DNA from: Spisula solida
Taxonomy: Eukaryota; Mollusca; Bivalvia; Venerida; Mactridae
Direction of reading: 5' to 3'
DNA length: 64,000 nt
NCBI GenBank assembly: GCA_947247005.1
Contig: OX365948.1
Coordinates: forward strand, 6,882,001-6,946,000
Made by a program: the position numbers and the translations under genes. Shown one piece after another: positions 24,460 to 38,187 of this stretch. The notes below the pieces were generated by a model, which made no database searches, was not told where the DNA came from, and worked only from the letters and a program-made list of their open reading frames with translations. Position 1 is the first letter of the stretch; each line of letters opens with the position of its first letter.

Positions 24460-26075
24460 TGAATTGCACTTCAACTTGAAATATTGTTTGATAATTCATT
24501 TTATGCCATTTATGTTTTTGTTGCTTATTTATTATTTATACATTTCTACATAGCCGTGTTTATTTGGTATTTATGCCAACTTTAGTTTAAAGCCTGAAAT
24601 AGTTTTTCAGCCATATATGCACGGTGTACGAATCGGAATGATTTTGTTTCCGTTAATGAAATTCACTGGTATCTTGCATGTTTTTACTGCAACTAGACTG
24701 TCTCCAATGAAAGATCGATTAGGTCCCCTGGTTTTCAAGGCAAACTACTTCCGGTGTGCTCCTGATCAGAAAGGTAAACGGTAAATTAATATTTACCCGC
24801 AAGTTCCATTGTTTGTATGCTATCATGAGTGTTTTCCTGTGTAGAAGCTCATTATGGATTCTTATACTCTTCTTAAAAAAGTGTTTTATTTCTTTGAAGA
24901 TTGGGAGTATCTGTGAAGGTAACACCGTTTTAGCTACCTGATGATGTTCTAATAACACCATAAAACAGTTATATGCCTCTTCTGTCAGGGGAGGGTTCAT
25001 TGCACGTTTATGCTGCAACTATTTGTGTTATTACATATGGGAAAACCTGCCATGTTGACGCAGTACAATTACTATATGTAAAAGGTTTTAAAAGCCCATA
25101 TTGGCATCAAATTATACATTTATAGTGATTCAGTTTTAATTAACCGAGCAAGTATGTTTAACTTTTCGTGTCGTAGTGGAAAATAAATAATCTATCGGCC
25201 CCGTATATGTTACTAGCCTTACATTTGGTTCACATTGCTATACCCTGATCTATGGAGGGTGTGGGGTTACGGGTTCAAAGACCACGAGAACCCAAAGTTA
25301 AGGGGCAGTATATAGGCTTACTTGAACTATCCTTTATTGTTGGGATATGAATAATAGGTTCTGTGCCTGTCGGCTGCGTGTGTGACTAGGTGTTGTTCGC
25401 GCTTCTGTGTGCATTTGAATTGTCTGAGAACTACAATATTTGGTAGATTGGACATTGGTACAGGTTAAGCCACCTTATTTGGCGCTCGTATTGTGCATAA
25501 GGGTAGTTCTAGAACTAGGTCATGCTGCTTTGTAGTGTGCATAATAGTAACTATTAATGTATGTATAACCGAGACAAGGTCGGTTAGATTTGAGGAATGA
25601 GTTCATGACTGTATATTGGACTGTCTGAATACGAACCGTAGTTCACACATACAGCCTATACATGTTTCAATTTATTGCCAAGCACATCACATAGTTATTA
25701 AGCAGACAGACTCATCAAGTCAATGATTTCTAGATCTCTGTAAAACTTAGAGTATTTCCATTTAAATAGCATGAAGCAGTAATTGTGTTCGGTTATATCG
25801 CAAAATTGAAATATTGTGCTTCACGAATGAAGGCATCGAAATCTGGTAATTTTAATACCGTACATGGGAAGAATATTGATTTCACCAAGATTTTCCCTAA
25901 TTGTGATCTACCGTTCATACGGTTTCTTATTTAACTTAAGACATATCTGAGCAAAGTCGCATGTTCTACATATATATTTTAAAGTCATGTCAACATTTAA
26001 ACTGTATATACCATCGTCTTAGAGGAATGAGGTAACAAGTACTATAGGCGACTACTTACAAGCTTATGCTACCCA
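24460..26075 (+). repeat. Segmental duplication block Y2, copy 2
   Basis: Collinear with 9140-10,680, with the shared segment at about 25,237-25,330. Short ORFs at 24,719-25,018 and 24,756-24,941 overlap on opposite strands and are not shared intact. I see no gene. The stretch 23,720-24,460 before it holds AT-rich unique sequence only. Confidence 0.75.
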
Positions 26076-26697
26076 AACATATTCAAAAACGGTATCACAA
26101 GGTGCATGGTCGGAACCTATTTTTCATGTTAATCAGAAGATCGTGTTGACTAAACTAAAGTAGAAAAGTTTTTTTTTACCTAAGTAAAGAGGAGTTTTCT
26201 GACATTTGTTTTATCGAAATAGCATTTTTGCTCTTACAATCTTATTATTATTTTATTATTATTATACCATATTTATGTGGCCCTTTTGCCATGTATATAC
26301 GCGTTCAAAAGTGCTGTACAATCACAATTAAGACATGGTTAAAACAATATGCATAAATTATACAACTATGGACACATTTATAAATCAAGGGTATGACTAA
26401 AATACGAAAAGGAGATTTTCCGACTAAAAGCGAAAGGAGATTCCTCAATTTCTGACAATGACACCGCTGGTGTTTGATCACAATTCAAGACATTTTCTTG
26501 ATGACTTATTTATTATTGTGGACTATAATGTCCACTGAAAATAAAGACGTAATTATTATCATTATTCTAAGGCGACGATATAGGAATGAGCCGTTCTCCA
26601 AGAAAACTGGGCTTAAGATATTGCGTAATCACTTCATACGTAATTAAAGATTTTGAAATCTCTGGAGTAAGAAAATGTGTCTGACATGAATATATAT

Positions 26698-26920
26698 TTA
26701 TCACATGTTTGACGTCGCGGCAGTGTAATAAACTATTTAATGTTTCGGCCGGAAAAGGCTAACATGTGATAAAAAAAACATTACATTTGTGACTTTCCAC
26801 ATTGAATTTATTAAACTCGTTGAAAAAAATCGATAAAATGCTCGGCAGAGCCTCGCATTTTATTATTTTATTCAACTCGTTTAATAAATTCAATATAGAA
26901 AGACACTCATGTAATATCCT
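26698..26920. repeat. Two adjacent foldback hairpins
   Basis: The first is TTTATCACATGTT against AACATGTGATAAA (about 26,698-26,775). The second has TTACATTTGTGACTTTC against its complement near 26,918, with inner stem TTGAATTTATTAAACTCGTT and tip CTCGGCAGAGCCTCG. Probably MITE-like remnants. The preceding 26,080-26,690 contains ATT-rich tails (about 26,240 and 26,550) suggestive of non-LTR 3' ends, but nothing definite. Confidence 0.65.
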
Positions 26921-27453
26921 CTATTTACCATATACATAAGTAATTGAAACATACATGTATACTTAAGATCCATAAATTCTCATAAAACGAGGTATAATGT
27001 TGAAATAACTGACTTCATTACTTCGGTGACCAATTTCTGAGAACAATCAAACGAATGGGTTGCGGCATAAAAACAGTACATGTACTTACTATGTAAAAGC
27101 ATTAATAATACGATTTTAATATGCATTATTAAACTAAAATCATAATTCTTAAATATTTTGAAAAGTTTATGTCAAGATTTAATAAACACTGGATTCGTGA
27201 AAAGCCTGTTTCTGTTACGTTATTAAAGAAAGTTTGAATGGCGCTTGTAACGTCATATAAATGTAGTTGTATGTTGTTGGTTTTTAAGGTACGTCATTTT
27301 GTAAATGATCGTCATATATTTATTACATTTTCTGAAACTGTCCATCGTGTTTTTCTAAGAATTCATAATTGTAATTGCCAAAATGTTGTCATAGATGAGA
27401 CGAGTGCCAGTTTTCCAAGAGACGACATGGCCCATTTGTATACACAGTTTATA

Positions 27454-27713
27454 AGGGGTGGTATTCACAAAGCATTTGAGGGAAAACTTAAATGTTTTGA
27501 CTTAAGTTAAAAATAAGCTGCACATTTTCCCAACAAACAAAGAATAACCCATGTTTTCGTTATGATTATTGCTGCTCTTCATACATAATACTTCTAAACC
27601 ATGTAAAAGATTGATAATCTTGTTTTTTTTGCTGAGATGATATACATGTACATAAGATTTTAAGAAAATTCTAAGTTTTCCCTTAACTTCTTTATGAATC
27701 CCCCTATTGACAA
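27454..27713. mobile_element. Small inverted-repeat element (MITE)
   Basis: Ends GGTGGTATTCACAAAGCATT and CTTTATGAATCCCCC, with inner inverted AGGGAAAACTTAA and TTAAGTTTTCCCT-like arms. The reading frame at 27,238-27,510 runs into its left end and is not considered a gene. Confidence 0.6.
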
Positions 27714-27829
27714 ACTTTTAAAATAACATAAGGTTAGTATATCAACCAACCCAGAGGGTTCACCATTAATCTAATAAATCTAGCATCTAATGAAGTTATC
27801 AATGGATAAAATTTAGAATTTTATGTTGT

Positions 27830-30800
27830 ATAATATCAGTTGAAGATGGTGAATGTACTGGTTAACACCCTATAGAGACCTCACTGTCAAATTATCCTTA
27901 TACTTAATTAAAACAACATGGGACTAATATACCGAAGTTATCGTTAGATTTACGATCATTGTGAACTACTTCAAAACTATGATATACCGGCGATAATATC
28001 GTAAGCGTATGACGATAGCGTTTGGTTATTAGTCCCAGGTGACTTATAGACCTATTGGACCGGGTGCCTCTTTGCTTGTGTATTGTAACTATGTTTGTTT
28101 GTAAATATGTATGCACAAGTCACTATAATAAACAATTTACTAACTTACTTGTACAGGAACTATAGTTCGCCGGAGGTAACTCTAGACTTATTAATAAATA
28201 AATATTGATAATATAAACACTACATGGTCAACTTGCCACTTGTTATCAGCGCATTTTGAAAGAGTATATTTATCAAATGTGACTCTGCACAAGATTGATC
28301 AATAATAGTACATCGAAAATTTATTTAATTTTTATTTGTAAAATCATCGGCAGACTATTATTGTATTTTATATTATGTCAATATGATATTAAAACAAATT
28401 GTAACAGTAAACATAGTAAGCACATCATTTCCCCTAACAATATACGTTGGTATGCTATTAGGGGTTATCACTGATTATGAAGCTCGCAGTTCGAGAATCG
28501 GGATAATTCGAACCACGAGCCAAACCTTCCTATCCATTGACAATGCTATGGTTCCACATAATGTTATTTGTAAAAGCTTACAGTTACCTGTCAAAGCTTT
28601 TAAATATTTCTGATCAAATCAAATATATTACATCATGTATAATCATAAACGTCATTCAAATACAAAATGTATTAAAATGAAAAATTGTTGTTTGCATTCG
28701 TTATACGTGTTGTATAATCCTATAAATAATTTAATCGTGATATATATTAGCTACATCAATGATGTTTACCTTTGGACATTATGAAAAACGTTTTTATATG
28801 TACATGTATTATGTCTCTTGTACGCTGATTAGAGCGACAATGTGGCTTATATGTTTTAAAATGAATGTTATTACTGTGTATTATCTGCATCTGTAACGAT
28901 TAGAGAAAAATCAACTATTAAACCTATTCCATTTGGGTTGACTAACTTTCATAGTTGTACATACATTTCGAAAAATATGTTTCATAATCAAGAATAATAA
29001 CACCACATTTTCAAGCTCCAAAAATAACACACAACCCATGTACTAACAAACTTCCCACAGCCCTGATAAAATGATGATCAGAAATTGATCGAATCATTCA
29101 GGGAAGAAAGAAATAGCTTCTTTTCCTTTCTTAATTGAATTATTGAATCAAAAGGCATTATACTCATGCATGTTATCTGTTAAGTAATTAAGAGTAAAGT
29201 AATACTACTAGTCCGTGTTGAACAGAACAGAACAGAACAGAACAGAACAGAACAGAACAGAACCGATATATTATGTACACACAGGTACATGGAACCGAAG
29301 TATAGCATATAACGTTATAAAGTATATTTTGTCTAATAATTATAATAATAAAGATTTATTTGTGGAGGAATCTTACTTGACATAATTGACAATCTGTCGT
29401 AAGGCCCTCAACAGTAAAACATTGAAACAATAGAAACATGACATCAATAAATCTAATGACTATGTACAAAATATCAGCCGTATGGATATGTAATGAAATA
29501 GATTCTAATTGTAAATATGTTATATAATTTGTTTAATGTGGTAGACATGACAGTTGTTTTAGTGAAATAATATATATAATCATACAGTATATTGCGATTT
29601 TCCAGCAAATCAAATGCATATTAGTTTGCAAGGAATTGATGGTAAATACATTGTAATAAAATTCAACAAAAAAACAACAACAACAGCAATTAATTAAGTA
29701 TACTTACATACACCATCGCATGGATAAAATCCAAGAGTTTGTGTATATTGTATAAAATATTTCGAATGATCGTTTATCCACTATTAAAAACCTTTTTATG
29801 CAATGTGTCAACTTTGCTACCTTATTTAAATTCTCTCTAATTGTGGTAATTGGATACTACATGCGTGATCGTTCATTCACACCACAGGGGTAACACAGCT
29901 AATCCAAGGCTTGTCAATCATACTTTATAAACATGGATTCACATATGCCAATCTCCGCTCAAAGCCCTATCTCCATGTCTACTATGTAATATGTATACAT
30001 ATATATCACTCAGTCTGTGATCAATTGATAAATTCAGCGTTTGATAGTTAAAGTAAATCTAATAGTCTCAATAATATGATCGTCCCTGCAACGTTATACG
30101 ACCAGTCACCCTTTTTGTCAACGACTTTTGATCAGTTGACAGTTATACGCTATTTCACCGCACGAGGATTAGTTCTTGAATAAAATAATTCAGATTAACC
30201 ATAGCGTTCACACCTCCGTACGTTATTGCATACCTTAAAGCTGTCCACCCACCCGATTATGTCCACGCCCTTCGGCTTACAATTTACTGTTAAAGGCACA
30301 CTATACTGACGAAATATAACATTATATGGAACGCCTTATCCGTCTCTCTGTGATAATAACGAACATCAAATAATATCAATATGGAAAGCCTGGATCAGCT
30401 GTCTAATTTTGGTAATAACTAACACCATATTATACCTATATACTATAAAATAATGCTGCCCGGAACCAGAACGTATATCCTTACTGACACAGCTTACGCC
30501 TTTTATTGAAATTCATATGCTCCCTAGATACTGTCCACAAGACAATATTGACTTGCATCGCTGAGATTAACTGGACATATACACGTTTCAAAAGTGAAAG
30601 TAGACAAAAATGTAACAATTGCACCTAAGGTCACCGGAAATGACGATATGACAGTGACGCCTGTGCTATCGAGATGTTTTGTTACAAAAGCAGAACTAAT
30701 TTAGGCCATTGACCCTAACACTTTGCCTAGCTTTATAATCCATTTTTGGAAAAATATTTTTGGCGCCAATTTCAAACCCAATTCCGCATGGAATGACTTC

Positions 30801-30960
30801 GCGATGGGTGGTAATTTTTGTCTTGGCAAACATACGTTTAAAGTAACCTTTACATGGGTTCAGCGGATCAAAATACCTGATATCCTTTAGTCTGCATGAG
30901 TATCCATCACAGTGACATATCCGAATAAGGACATTTAGACCATGAACAACAGAAGCCTGA
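27830..30960 (+). repeat. Segmental duplication block X, copy 2
   Basis: The longest uninterrupted version of block X. Its first part (27,837-28,250) matches 12,520-12,790 of copy 1. Its later part (28,265-30,560) matches copy 0 and, with a gap, copy 1. Its end (30,660-30,950) matches 3860-4140 of copy 0. It contains the GAACA microsatellite (29,217-29,262) and the conserved core (about 29,700-30,560). No gene recognised. From 30,960 to 31,570 I see only AT-rich sequence. Confidence 0.8.
29217..29262 (+). repeat. GAACA pentanucleotide microsatellite
   Basis: About nine uninterrupted GAACA units at the position corresponding to the complex array of 1467-1652. Confidence 0.95.
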
Positions 30961-31572
30961 AAGTGCCATTGCACACATATACGTCAGCAAGCTCATAAAA
31001 AATGTCAAAAAGAAAAGGACGAAGTCAGCTACTTGATACAGTACATAATAAGCTCATCAGGGGTATATTTGCGAACTACTGCTATTGTATTATTACAACC
31101 AAGCACAATAAACCTATATACTAAACACATGCAAATATATTGAACGCCTAAACTGTCTTATTTTGATAACCTCATTACGTAGACAAACGAGGAAACATAC
31201 TAATTTTATAAGATGCATAGGTTAACAGCATGAACTGATAAATGTGTAATTGAATTTTAAAGCAACGACGCGACCTACCGTCGAGTAATCATGATACCCT
31301 AGTCATCGTTATAGTGGAACTACTTTCAATAACTTTATTGATAGTTTAGTTATGACGTCATTAGCGGAAAACCCGAATGAAGGAATGTTAAAGTTGACCT
31401 TCTTATCTAGAAATGAAACAAATAGCATTTCATTAACGTAAGAAATAAGATAATTACCGATCCATCGAAAAATGGGTCAAATTTTGTAATGCCAAATATG
31501 ATCGATTTTACATCAATTGTTTAGCCATCGTCTGTTTGTTTACGCTTTTCCACTAAAGGTCATGGTCGAAAT

Positions 31573-34500
31573 AGTAGAGCAGCAAATGCCTGAAAAGTGG
31601 CTTATTTAAGGAGTAACATTGCAATAAAAAGACACAAGCTGAGTCATATACCAAAATGTTCGGAAGACTTTGAAGTTTATCAAACAGTGAACCAAAGTTG
31701 CCGACCTTGTGAGGAAAGTTGGAATAATTAAAGGTCAAGGTCATACTGATAAGCAAAATATGATGTAGACCATAGTGTATTTGGTCTCAAAATAACATTA
31801 TAAAAATACTTGTTATTGCATAATGTTTGTTATTTTATTATACCTTAGTACTCAAGCTATTAATTGATGTCCATATTTTGGGTCCCAAATGTCAAGGTCA
31901 AGGTCGTTTCGAGGTCAAAGTATAAAAAATATCCAAAATTTACTGTTTATGTAACTTACACTTTTCCTGGCTTAACGAACAATGTATAAATATGTATTTA
32001 GGGCATTTTTTCATAAACTTCTATTCATTATCTTTGAATCCATACTAAATAAGTATATATTTCATGCCTATAATAAGTCTGAAATTGGGGTCAACCATAG
32101 TTCAGTCATTACAGTCAGTACATATTCTTTCGAACAAACCTATATTCCAAGCGGTATTTGTCAAAATGGCATAATATTTGCAGATTTATATAGATGTATA
32201 GAACTAGTGCTAGGTAATATATAAAGAAAAGCTATTTTCTTTATGACTTAAGCTTATTACCTTTTAATTTATGAAAAAAGTGTGGAAAAATGCATATCGT
32301 GCTAATTTACCCCACCCACCATGTTATGCAGCAGTTGGTATTCATGTTCAGTGACAACAACTCAAAAGAAGGTGGTAACACAAGCTGAACAAGCAATTTT
32401 ATATTCAAATATGGGTGTATATGTCTGTAGTATATAAAATGGCTGGCTTAAACTTTCCATGCTAATTACAAACAAAGAAATCTAAGATGGCGTCCAAGAT
32501 GGCCACCATTCTTTGTCCATATATTCTATATGTGTGTTCGAATATGGCAGATTCTTACACATTTGTGATGTTAAATGGTTACATGCAAATTACTTATTTG
32601 ATATTGTACACACTATTGATATACTACACTGACCACTTTGAGGTCAGGTTCAAGGTCATTTCAAGGTCAAAGTATGAAAAGTACTACAAAATTGTTAGTT
32701 CCTCTCTACATGTCTAACAAGCTAGGAATTTCTTCATCGAGCCGTGTTATGTACTCCATACAGCTAGAAATGGCTTTGTCATGTGGTACTAGTATTATGT
32801 TATCCAACGAGTCAGCATGCTGTGTTACACAGTTGTTGATACTCCACAGAGCCATGAAATGCTGTGATAGACAGTTGTTGGTGTCCCATACAGCCATGAA
32901 ATGCTGTGTAAGACAGTTGTTGGTACCCCATAGAGCCATGAAATGCTGTGATAGACAGTTGTTGGTACCCCATAGAGCCATGAAATGCTGTGATAGACAG
33001 TTGTTGGTACACCACAGAGCCATGAAATGCTGTGATAGACAGTTGTTGGTGTCCGATAGAGCCATGAAATGCTGTGATGGACAGTTGTTGGTGTCCCATA
33101 GAGCCATGACATGCTGTGATAGACAGTTGTTGGTGTCCCATAGAGCCACGAAATGCTGAAATAGACAGTTGTTGGTGTCCCACAGAGCCACGAAATGCTG
33201 TGTTAGACAGTTGTTGGTGTCCCATAGAGCCATGAAATACTAAGATTGTCGTTGTTGGTGTCCCATAGAGCCATGAAATGCTGTGATATACAGTTGTTGG
33301 TGTCCCATAGAGCCATGACATGCTGTGATAGACAGTTGTTGGTACACCATAGAGCCATGAAATGCTGTGATAGACAGTTGTTGGTACACCACAGAGCCAT
33401 GAAATGCTGAAATAGACAGTTGTTGGTGTCCCACAGAGCCACGAAATGCTGTGTTAGACAGTTGTTGGTGTCCCATAGAGCCATGAAATACTAAGATTGT
33501 CGTTGTTGGTGTCCCATAGAGCCATGAAATGCTGTGATATACAGTTGTTGGTGTCCCATAGAGCCATGACATGCTGTGATAGACAGTTGTTGGTACACCA
33601 TAGAGCCATGAAATGCTGTGATAGACAGTTGTTGGTACACCACAGAGCCATGAAATTGTGTGATAGACAGTTGTTGGTACTTCACAGAGCCATGAAATGC
33701 TGTGATAGACAGTTGGTGTCCCATACAGCCATGAAATGCTGTGATGGACAGTTGTTGGTGTCCTATAGAGCCCCGAAATGCTGTAATAGACAGTTGTTGG
33801 TGACCCATAGAGCCACAAAATGCTGTGATAGGCAGTTGTTGGTGTCCCATAGAGCCATGAAATGCCGTGATAGACAGTTGTTGGTACCCTAAAGAGCCAT
33901 GGAATACTGTGTTACACAGTTGTTGGTACCCCATAGAGCCATAAAATGCTGTGATAGACAGTTGTTGGTGTCCCATAGAGCCATGAAATGCTGTGTTACA
34001 CAGTTGTTGGTACCCAACAGCTATGAAATGCTGTGATATACAGTTGTTGGTTTCCCATAGAGCCACGAAATGCTGTGCAAGACAGTTGATGGTACTCCGT
34101 GTTGTCATGAGAGACAGGGTAATACATTATTCGATATCCCACTGAACACTGGATGACTGTGCCAGACAGTTGTAGATGCCCCATGGAACAAAGAATAGCT
34201 TTACTAGGTGGTGATCTTATTATTCTGTGGCTAGTAATAGCTGTAGTATTTGAAAGTGTTGAGTATCCCAAAAAGTAGAAATATTTACCTGGACTTTTAC
34301 TTTGCACAATGATTAGTAAAGCTGTTTTTACAACCTTTAAACATTCATGTTCCTTACACTTGAGAAAAACATTAGAAACATTTGTTGACACATTTTCTTG
34401 ATTATGACTATTGCTATTGGGATTTGAAATAAATCAGCTGCAATGAATGTTATAAAAGTGGGTGGGGTAATTTTTAATTACAGCTAGTTGCCACTTAAAT

Positions 34501-35328
34501 CTCTAATTTTCCCTTTAAATTTGTACATTTCAAATCATGTCCACTCGAAATCAACTTCCATGTGTAAATGAATGTGTTTAAGCACCATTTTTACCCCGGG
34601 TACATTCGATATCTAGTGTATACCCGTTTTTGTACTTTTTTACCATTTTACCTTGAAATGACCTTGACCTTCATTCATGAGGACCTCAATAAATGGCCCT
34701 AAGCATTGGCAGTATTAGAACTTTATATTCAGTCAAACATTCGATAATGATAATTCAAATACTACAGGCTAGTATGTGTAAATCAACTTCATTTCATGTT
34801 TTGAAAGGGGGTGGGGTAATCGTTATTACACTAAATTGCCTCTCAGACTCGGAATATCCCTTGGAATTGATATATTTAAAAAAAAATATCTAATATTTAC
34901 TCGCATGTGTAAGTGCATGTGTTTAAGCATCATTTGTACTATTTATGACATTTGATATCTGGTGCACATCTATTTTTTGTACTTTTTTACCATTTGACCT
35001 TGAACTGACCTTGACCTTGACTTTGTTGGACTACAAATTGGAATTAAAATTGTGCAATTAGTAAGGATGTATCAAAGTCGGTGAACCATTTTACTATTAC
35101 ATGCAAGTTTGGGGTATTAATAAAGGTTAAGTAAACTGTAGTTTGTTTCTTATTTTGAAGCACCATGTGACCTTGAACTTGACCTTTTCAAACTTTCCTC
35201 CCAAGGACGGCAACTTTTACTTCTAGTACAGTAATCCTGAATGGCTCAGGAACATTTTGGTATATGACTCCGCTTGTGTACTTTTTTTGCAATGTTCACT
35301 CTACTTTGATTCAAAATGCTGCTCTACT
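31573..35328. mobile_element. 3.8-kb foldback element with minisatellite core
   Basis: Diverged inverted arms begin AGTAGAGCAGC (31,573) and end GCTGCTCTACT (35,328). Inside the arms, ATATACCAAAATGTTC (left) is matched by its complement near 35,260, and AGGAAAGTTGGA near 31,711 has its counterpart near 35,195. Both arms carry several TCAAGGTCA or TGACCTTGA motifs, plus CCCCACCCACC tracts (about 32,311; inverted at 34,459). The centre is the 42-bp minisatellite. No transposase ORF and no clear target duplication. A smaller relative lies at about 2815-3860. Confidence 0.7.
32815..34110 (+). repeat. 42-bp minisatellite array
   Basis: About 30 tandem units with consensus segments CCATAGAGCCATGAAATGCT and GTGATAGACAGTTGTTGGTG. 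A six-unit (252-bp) block is itself duplicated, seen by the rare variant ATACTAAGATTGTCG at 33,236 and 33,488. Because 42 is a multiple of 3, several frames on both strands stay open (up to about 200 codons), giving overlapping 14-residue repeats. These ORFs are a consequence of the period, not evidence of genes. Confidence 0.95.
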
Positions 35329-35639
35329 AAAATGGACTGGTTCCTCAATATGCAAGTTAAATCAAGGGAGGCAAATGATGACGTAATCTTATGCCATGCG
35401 GACCAAGAACAGTTCATTTTCACGATTAATTTTCCTTGGAAAATCTTTGTATCATAGAAATATTTGGTAATTCACAATGTTGTTGCTGATTTCAGTTGAA
35501 GATCAGATATTTTCGAACGTCATTCGGCACTCAAAATTAATATTATTTTGCTAAATTATTCGTAGATTTCTGATTTACCTAGCCTACTACGGATCTATGT
35601 TGTGAAAGCGCGTAGTGATACACATTTCTAGTGCGGTCT

Positions 35640-35980
35640 TAAGTTTTTTTTGTGTTTCTGAATATTCAAGGTCGTTAGTGCCACGAAAATTAGTTGGTCT
35701 GTGATAATAAAAAGACAGTCAAAGCGTATCATAGGGATGTTTTGTCTTGAAGTTACTGTCAAATATTGGTCAAAGTGAAATCAATTGCGTAGAGGCATTT
35801 AATATTTGTACCAACAAAGCAAGCTACTGATGAGCAGATCGTATAAAATATGTTATATAATGCAGGCTGACATTTATTTGATTTTCACGACAAGTGTATC
35901 AACTACCAGAAATACTTCTAAATGATTGTAACAAATAATGGATATAGATAATAAATCACAATATTCGATGGCTACTATTT
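35640..35980 (+). repeat. Block W second copy with preserved empty site
   Basis: Matches 14,520-14,835 and resumes at 17,749 without the 2.9-kb element. The single TAATAAATC at 35,949-35,957 is the pre-insertion target. Similarity fades after about 35,980, so only the start of another duplication unit is present. 35,330-35,640 holds nothing I recognise. Confidence 0.8.
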
Positions 35981-35999
35981 GCCCTGGAATGAACAGCCT

Positions 36000-36060
36000 C
36001 GCTCGTCCGTCTAGTGCAGTTCGTAGATCACTAGATTAGTCTCGATTCGATTCCGGGTTT
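36000..36060 (+). ncRNA. tRNA-like sequence (weak)
   Basis: CGTCTAGTGCAGTTCG and GATTCGATTCCGGG lie at roughly tRNA A-box/B-box spacing. Arms do not fold cleanly. Likely a SINE head. The interval 36,060-36,700 has runs related to the 10,711 repeat (near 36,205) and no ORF. Confidence 0.35.
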
Positions 36061-36711
36061 GTCGGATTACATAACATTGGCAACGGTCATGTCCTCAACG
36101 TAAGGAATTGCTATTTGCTTGCCTAAGAAGAAAAGGATAATAATAAAATCTGACCGGAATATCATAGAAACATTCAACAGAAAGGACAGAATACAAAAAC
36201 ACAGGACAAAGATTACAAGAACACGAAAAGGCACATGGCACGCATTAACAACAATTTAACAAAAGCAGTCACTAGTGACAAGGACAACTAACAAAAATGA
36301 ACAAAAATAAAAAGGGACAGTGCAAGTATAAACGAACAGTATGACAAATGCAGACACAAGTGACAAGGACAACCAACAAAATGAACGAGAACAAATGAAA
36401 ATGGACAAGTAAGTATTGGTTGATAATTCATTGCATGAAAACTGTCCAGGTCAGCTAGCTGTCGTACGAATATATGACTAAAACTTCGTTTAGAACGTCG
36501 ATTGAAACATGAACAGTTTGATGCAATCCCAGTTATCCTTTAACCGATACTTGTGTATGAATCTGTATCAATCAATCAACCATAAAGGGGGTGGGGAGAC
36601 AGGAGTCACTTGTTATTGTGATGATGATGAAGCTATGAAAACCATTTGCCAGCAGGGAATATATAGTAACCATTCAATTCATTGACGACAAATTATCATT
36701 ACAAAAGCTTA

Positions 36712-36772
36712 AAGTCAGTGGGATACGAACCTATAGTAATTACCGATATTACAGCCATTGTGCCACCATAAT
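36712..36772 (-). ncRNA. tRNA-like sequence, minus strand
   Basis: On the - strand, ATGGTGGCACAATGGCTG (A-box-like) is followed by GGTTCGTATCCCACTG (B-box/T-arm-like). Probably tRNA-derived. From 36,780 to 38,190 I see no gene: only AT-rich sequence with short non-conserved ORFs. Confidence 0.45.
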
Positions 36773-38187
36773 AATGATTGAAATTAGCTTGGAAACTTGC
36801 TATAGTAAAAATATCTTCGTCATTATCATGTATATCAAGAGAATAAGTTAATTACTTAACATAATGTCCCATCCTAGTGTGAGGGTCAATTCAAGCCAAC
36901 AGGGAAATAAAGGGATTGCATTGCCACATGCTGTGTGCTCCACTGTGATTGGCGTGTTACAGATGTGAAATTAATTCTGTTATATATCGATGGTGGAGAT
37001 ACAACATTTGGTAATTTGTTATAATTTCGCAACTTATTTCAGAATTTCAAAACGTCAAGCATAGATAAAAACACATACTGATGAATTGATTTGTATCAAA
37101 ATAGATATTGGTTCCTGCTGGTCGCACAGAAACTGACTGGTTTCGAGTTCATCATAAACACGTGACCAATGAAATCTCACATGACATGTTATAGATGACG
37201 GAACAAGAAATATTCCACCATTGAATTGAATTATTCCGATTCAATCTTGCAATGATGTCATATCATGCCAGAATGAGTCTCATGCATTTTGACATTGAAT
37301 TCATTACTCAGCTGCAAGCGAAACCTTTGTCACAAATTACAAACTAAGAATACCAATTTTTTTTTATTTCCTGTTATCGAAAGAAATTTTCAAAAAAAAG
37401 TTCCTGCTTCATTTAAGGTTTTCATTTTGCCTTATTTCGACATTTTGTTTTTCCCGAACTGACTTATGAAATTAAATATTCGTTTCGAAATAGCCGTCTT
37501 TAGGTTCTTCAATATTAACAATATTACCGCTTTATCCCAAAAGTGATAATAACATTTTGCAAAATTATAACACGGGTTTTCAGACAATATGCGTTAAAAC
37601 TTAGAAATTTACGACCCAATGCTCGATATCGAACTCAATTAGTTGTTGTGAAGAGTTAATTATCAGGGATATGATTAACACAGGCACCGCATAACACATC
37701 GCTTGAACGTGAAGAGCGTATTGTTGGTGCGTACAAATATAATTATGCCAAGCACACAATTCACGTGAATTTGTGACATTGTGTTAGAAAACGCGTTAAT
37801 AGCAAATACACTACGCACGGGTATTTCATGCAATACTCCACCTAGTGCGTGAATATCATGGTCAATGTGTCCCACTGCCTAGGTGTGTGATACGTCTCCA
37901 AGACTTCGTGCTGGTGGTTTGTTAGAACTTATATATTAATGTATATTATACACATACAACCTTGTACATACCGAGGATCATGGAACTACTAAGGGATATT
38001 GACGATAGTGAGTGAACGTTTGTTTTTATTTCATCTGATTTCTTAAAAACAATACGAGTTATTGTCATCACTTGTTCAGCATCAACATTGGCTTTGCCTG
38101 CTGGTTAAGTTTCGTGTATTTTTTTCCTTAAGGACACAGAGTATAATCTATAGTGAGATTGAACATGTTTTTTCAAAAGCATTTTAT

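Noticed and set aside
27238..27510. 90-codon ORF
   Set aside because: Its 3' third is the end of a MITE and the rest shows no recognised domain.
32706..34391. Long overlapping ORFs (up to about 205 codons) on both strands across the minisatellite
   Set aside because: The 42-bp period is a multiple of three, so any stop-free frame stays open through the array. Several frames on both strands are equally open, and no splice or start context singles one out.
37980..38014. Possible first coding exon (MELLRDIDD then a GTGAGT donor)
   Set aside because: The context is attractive, but no downstream exon in matching phase could be identified, and the frame also stops immediately.
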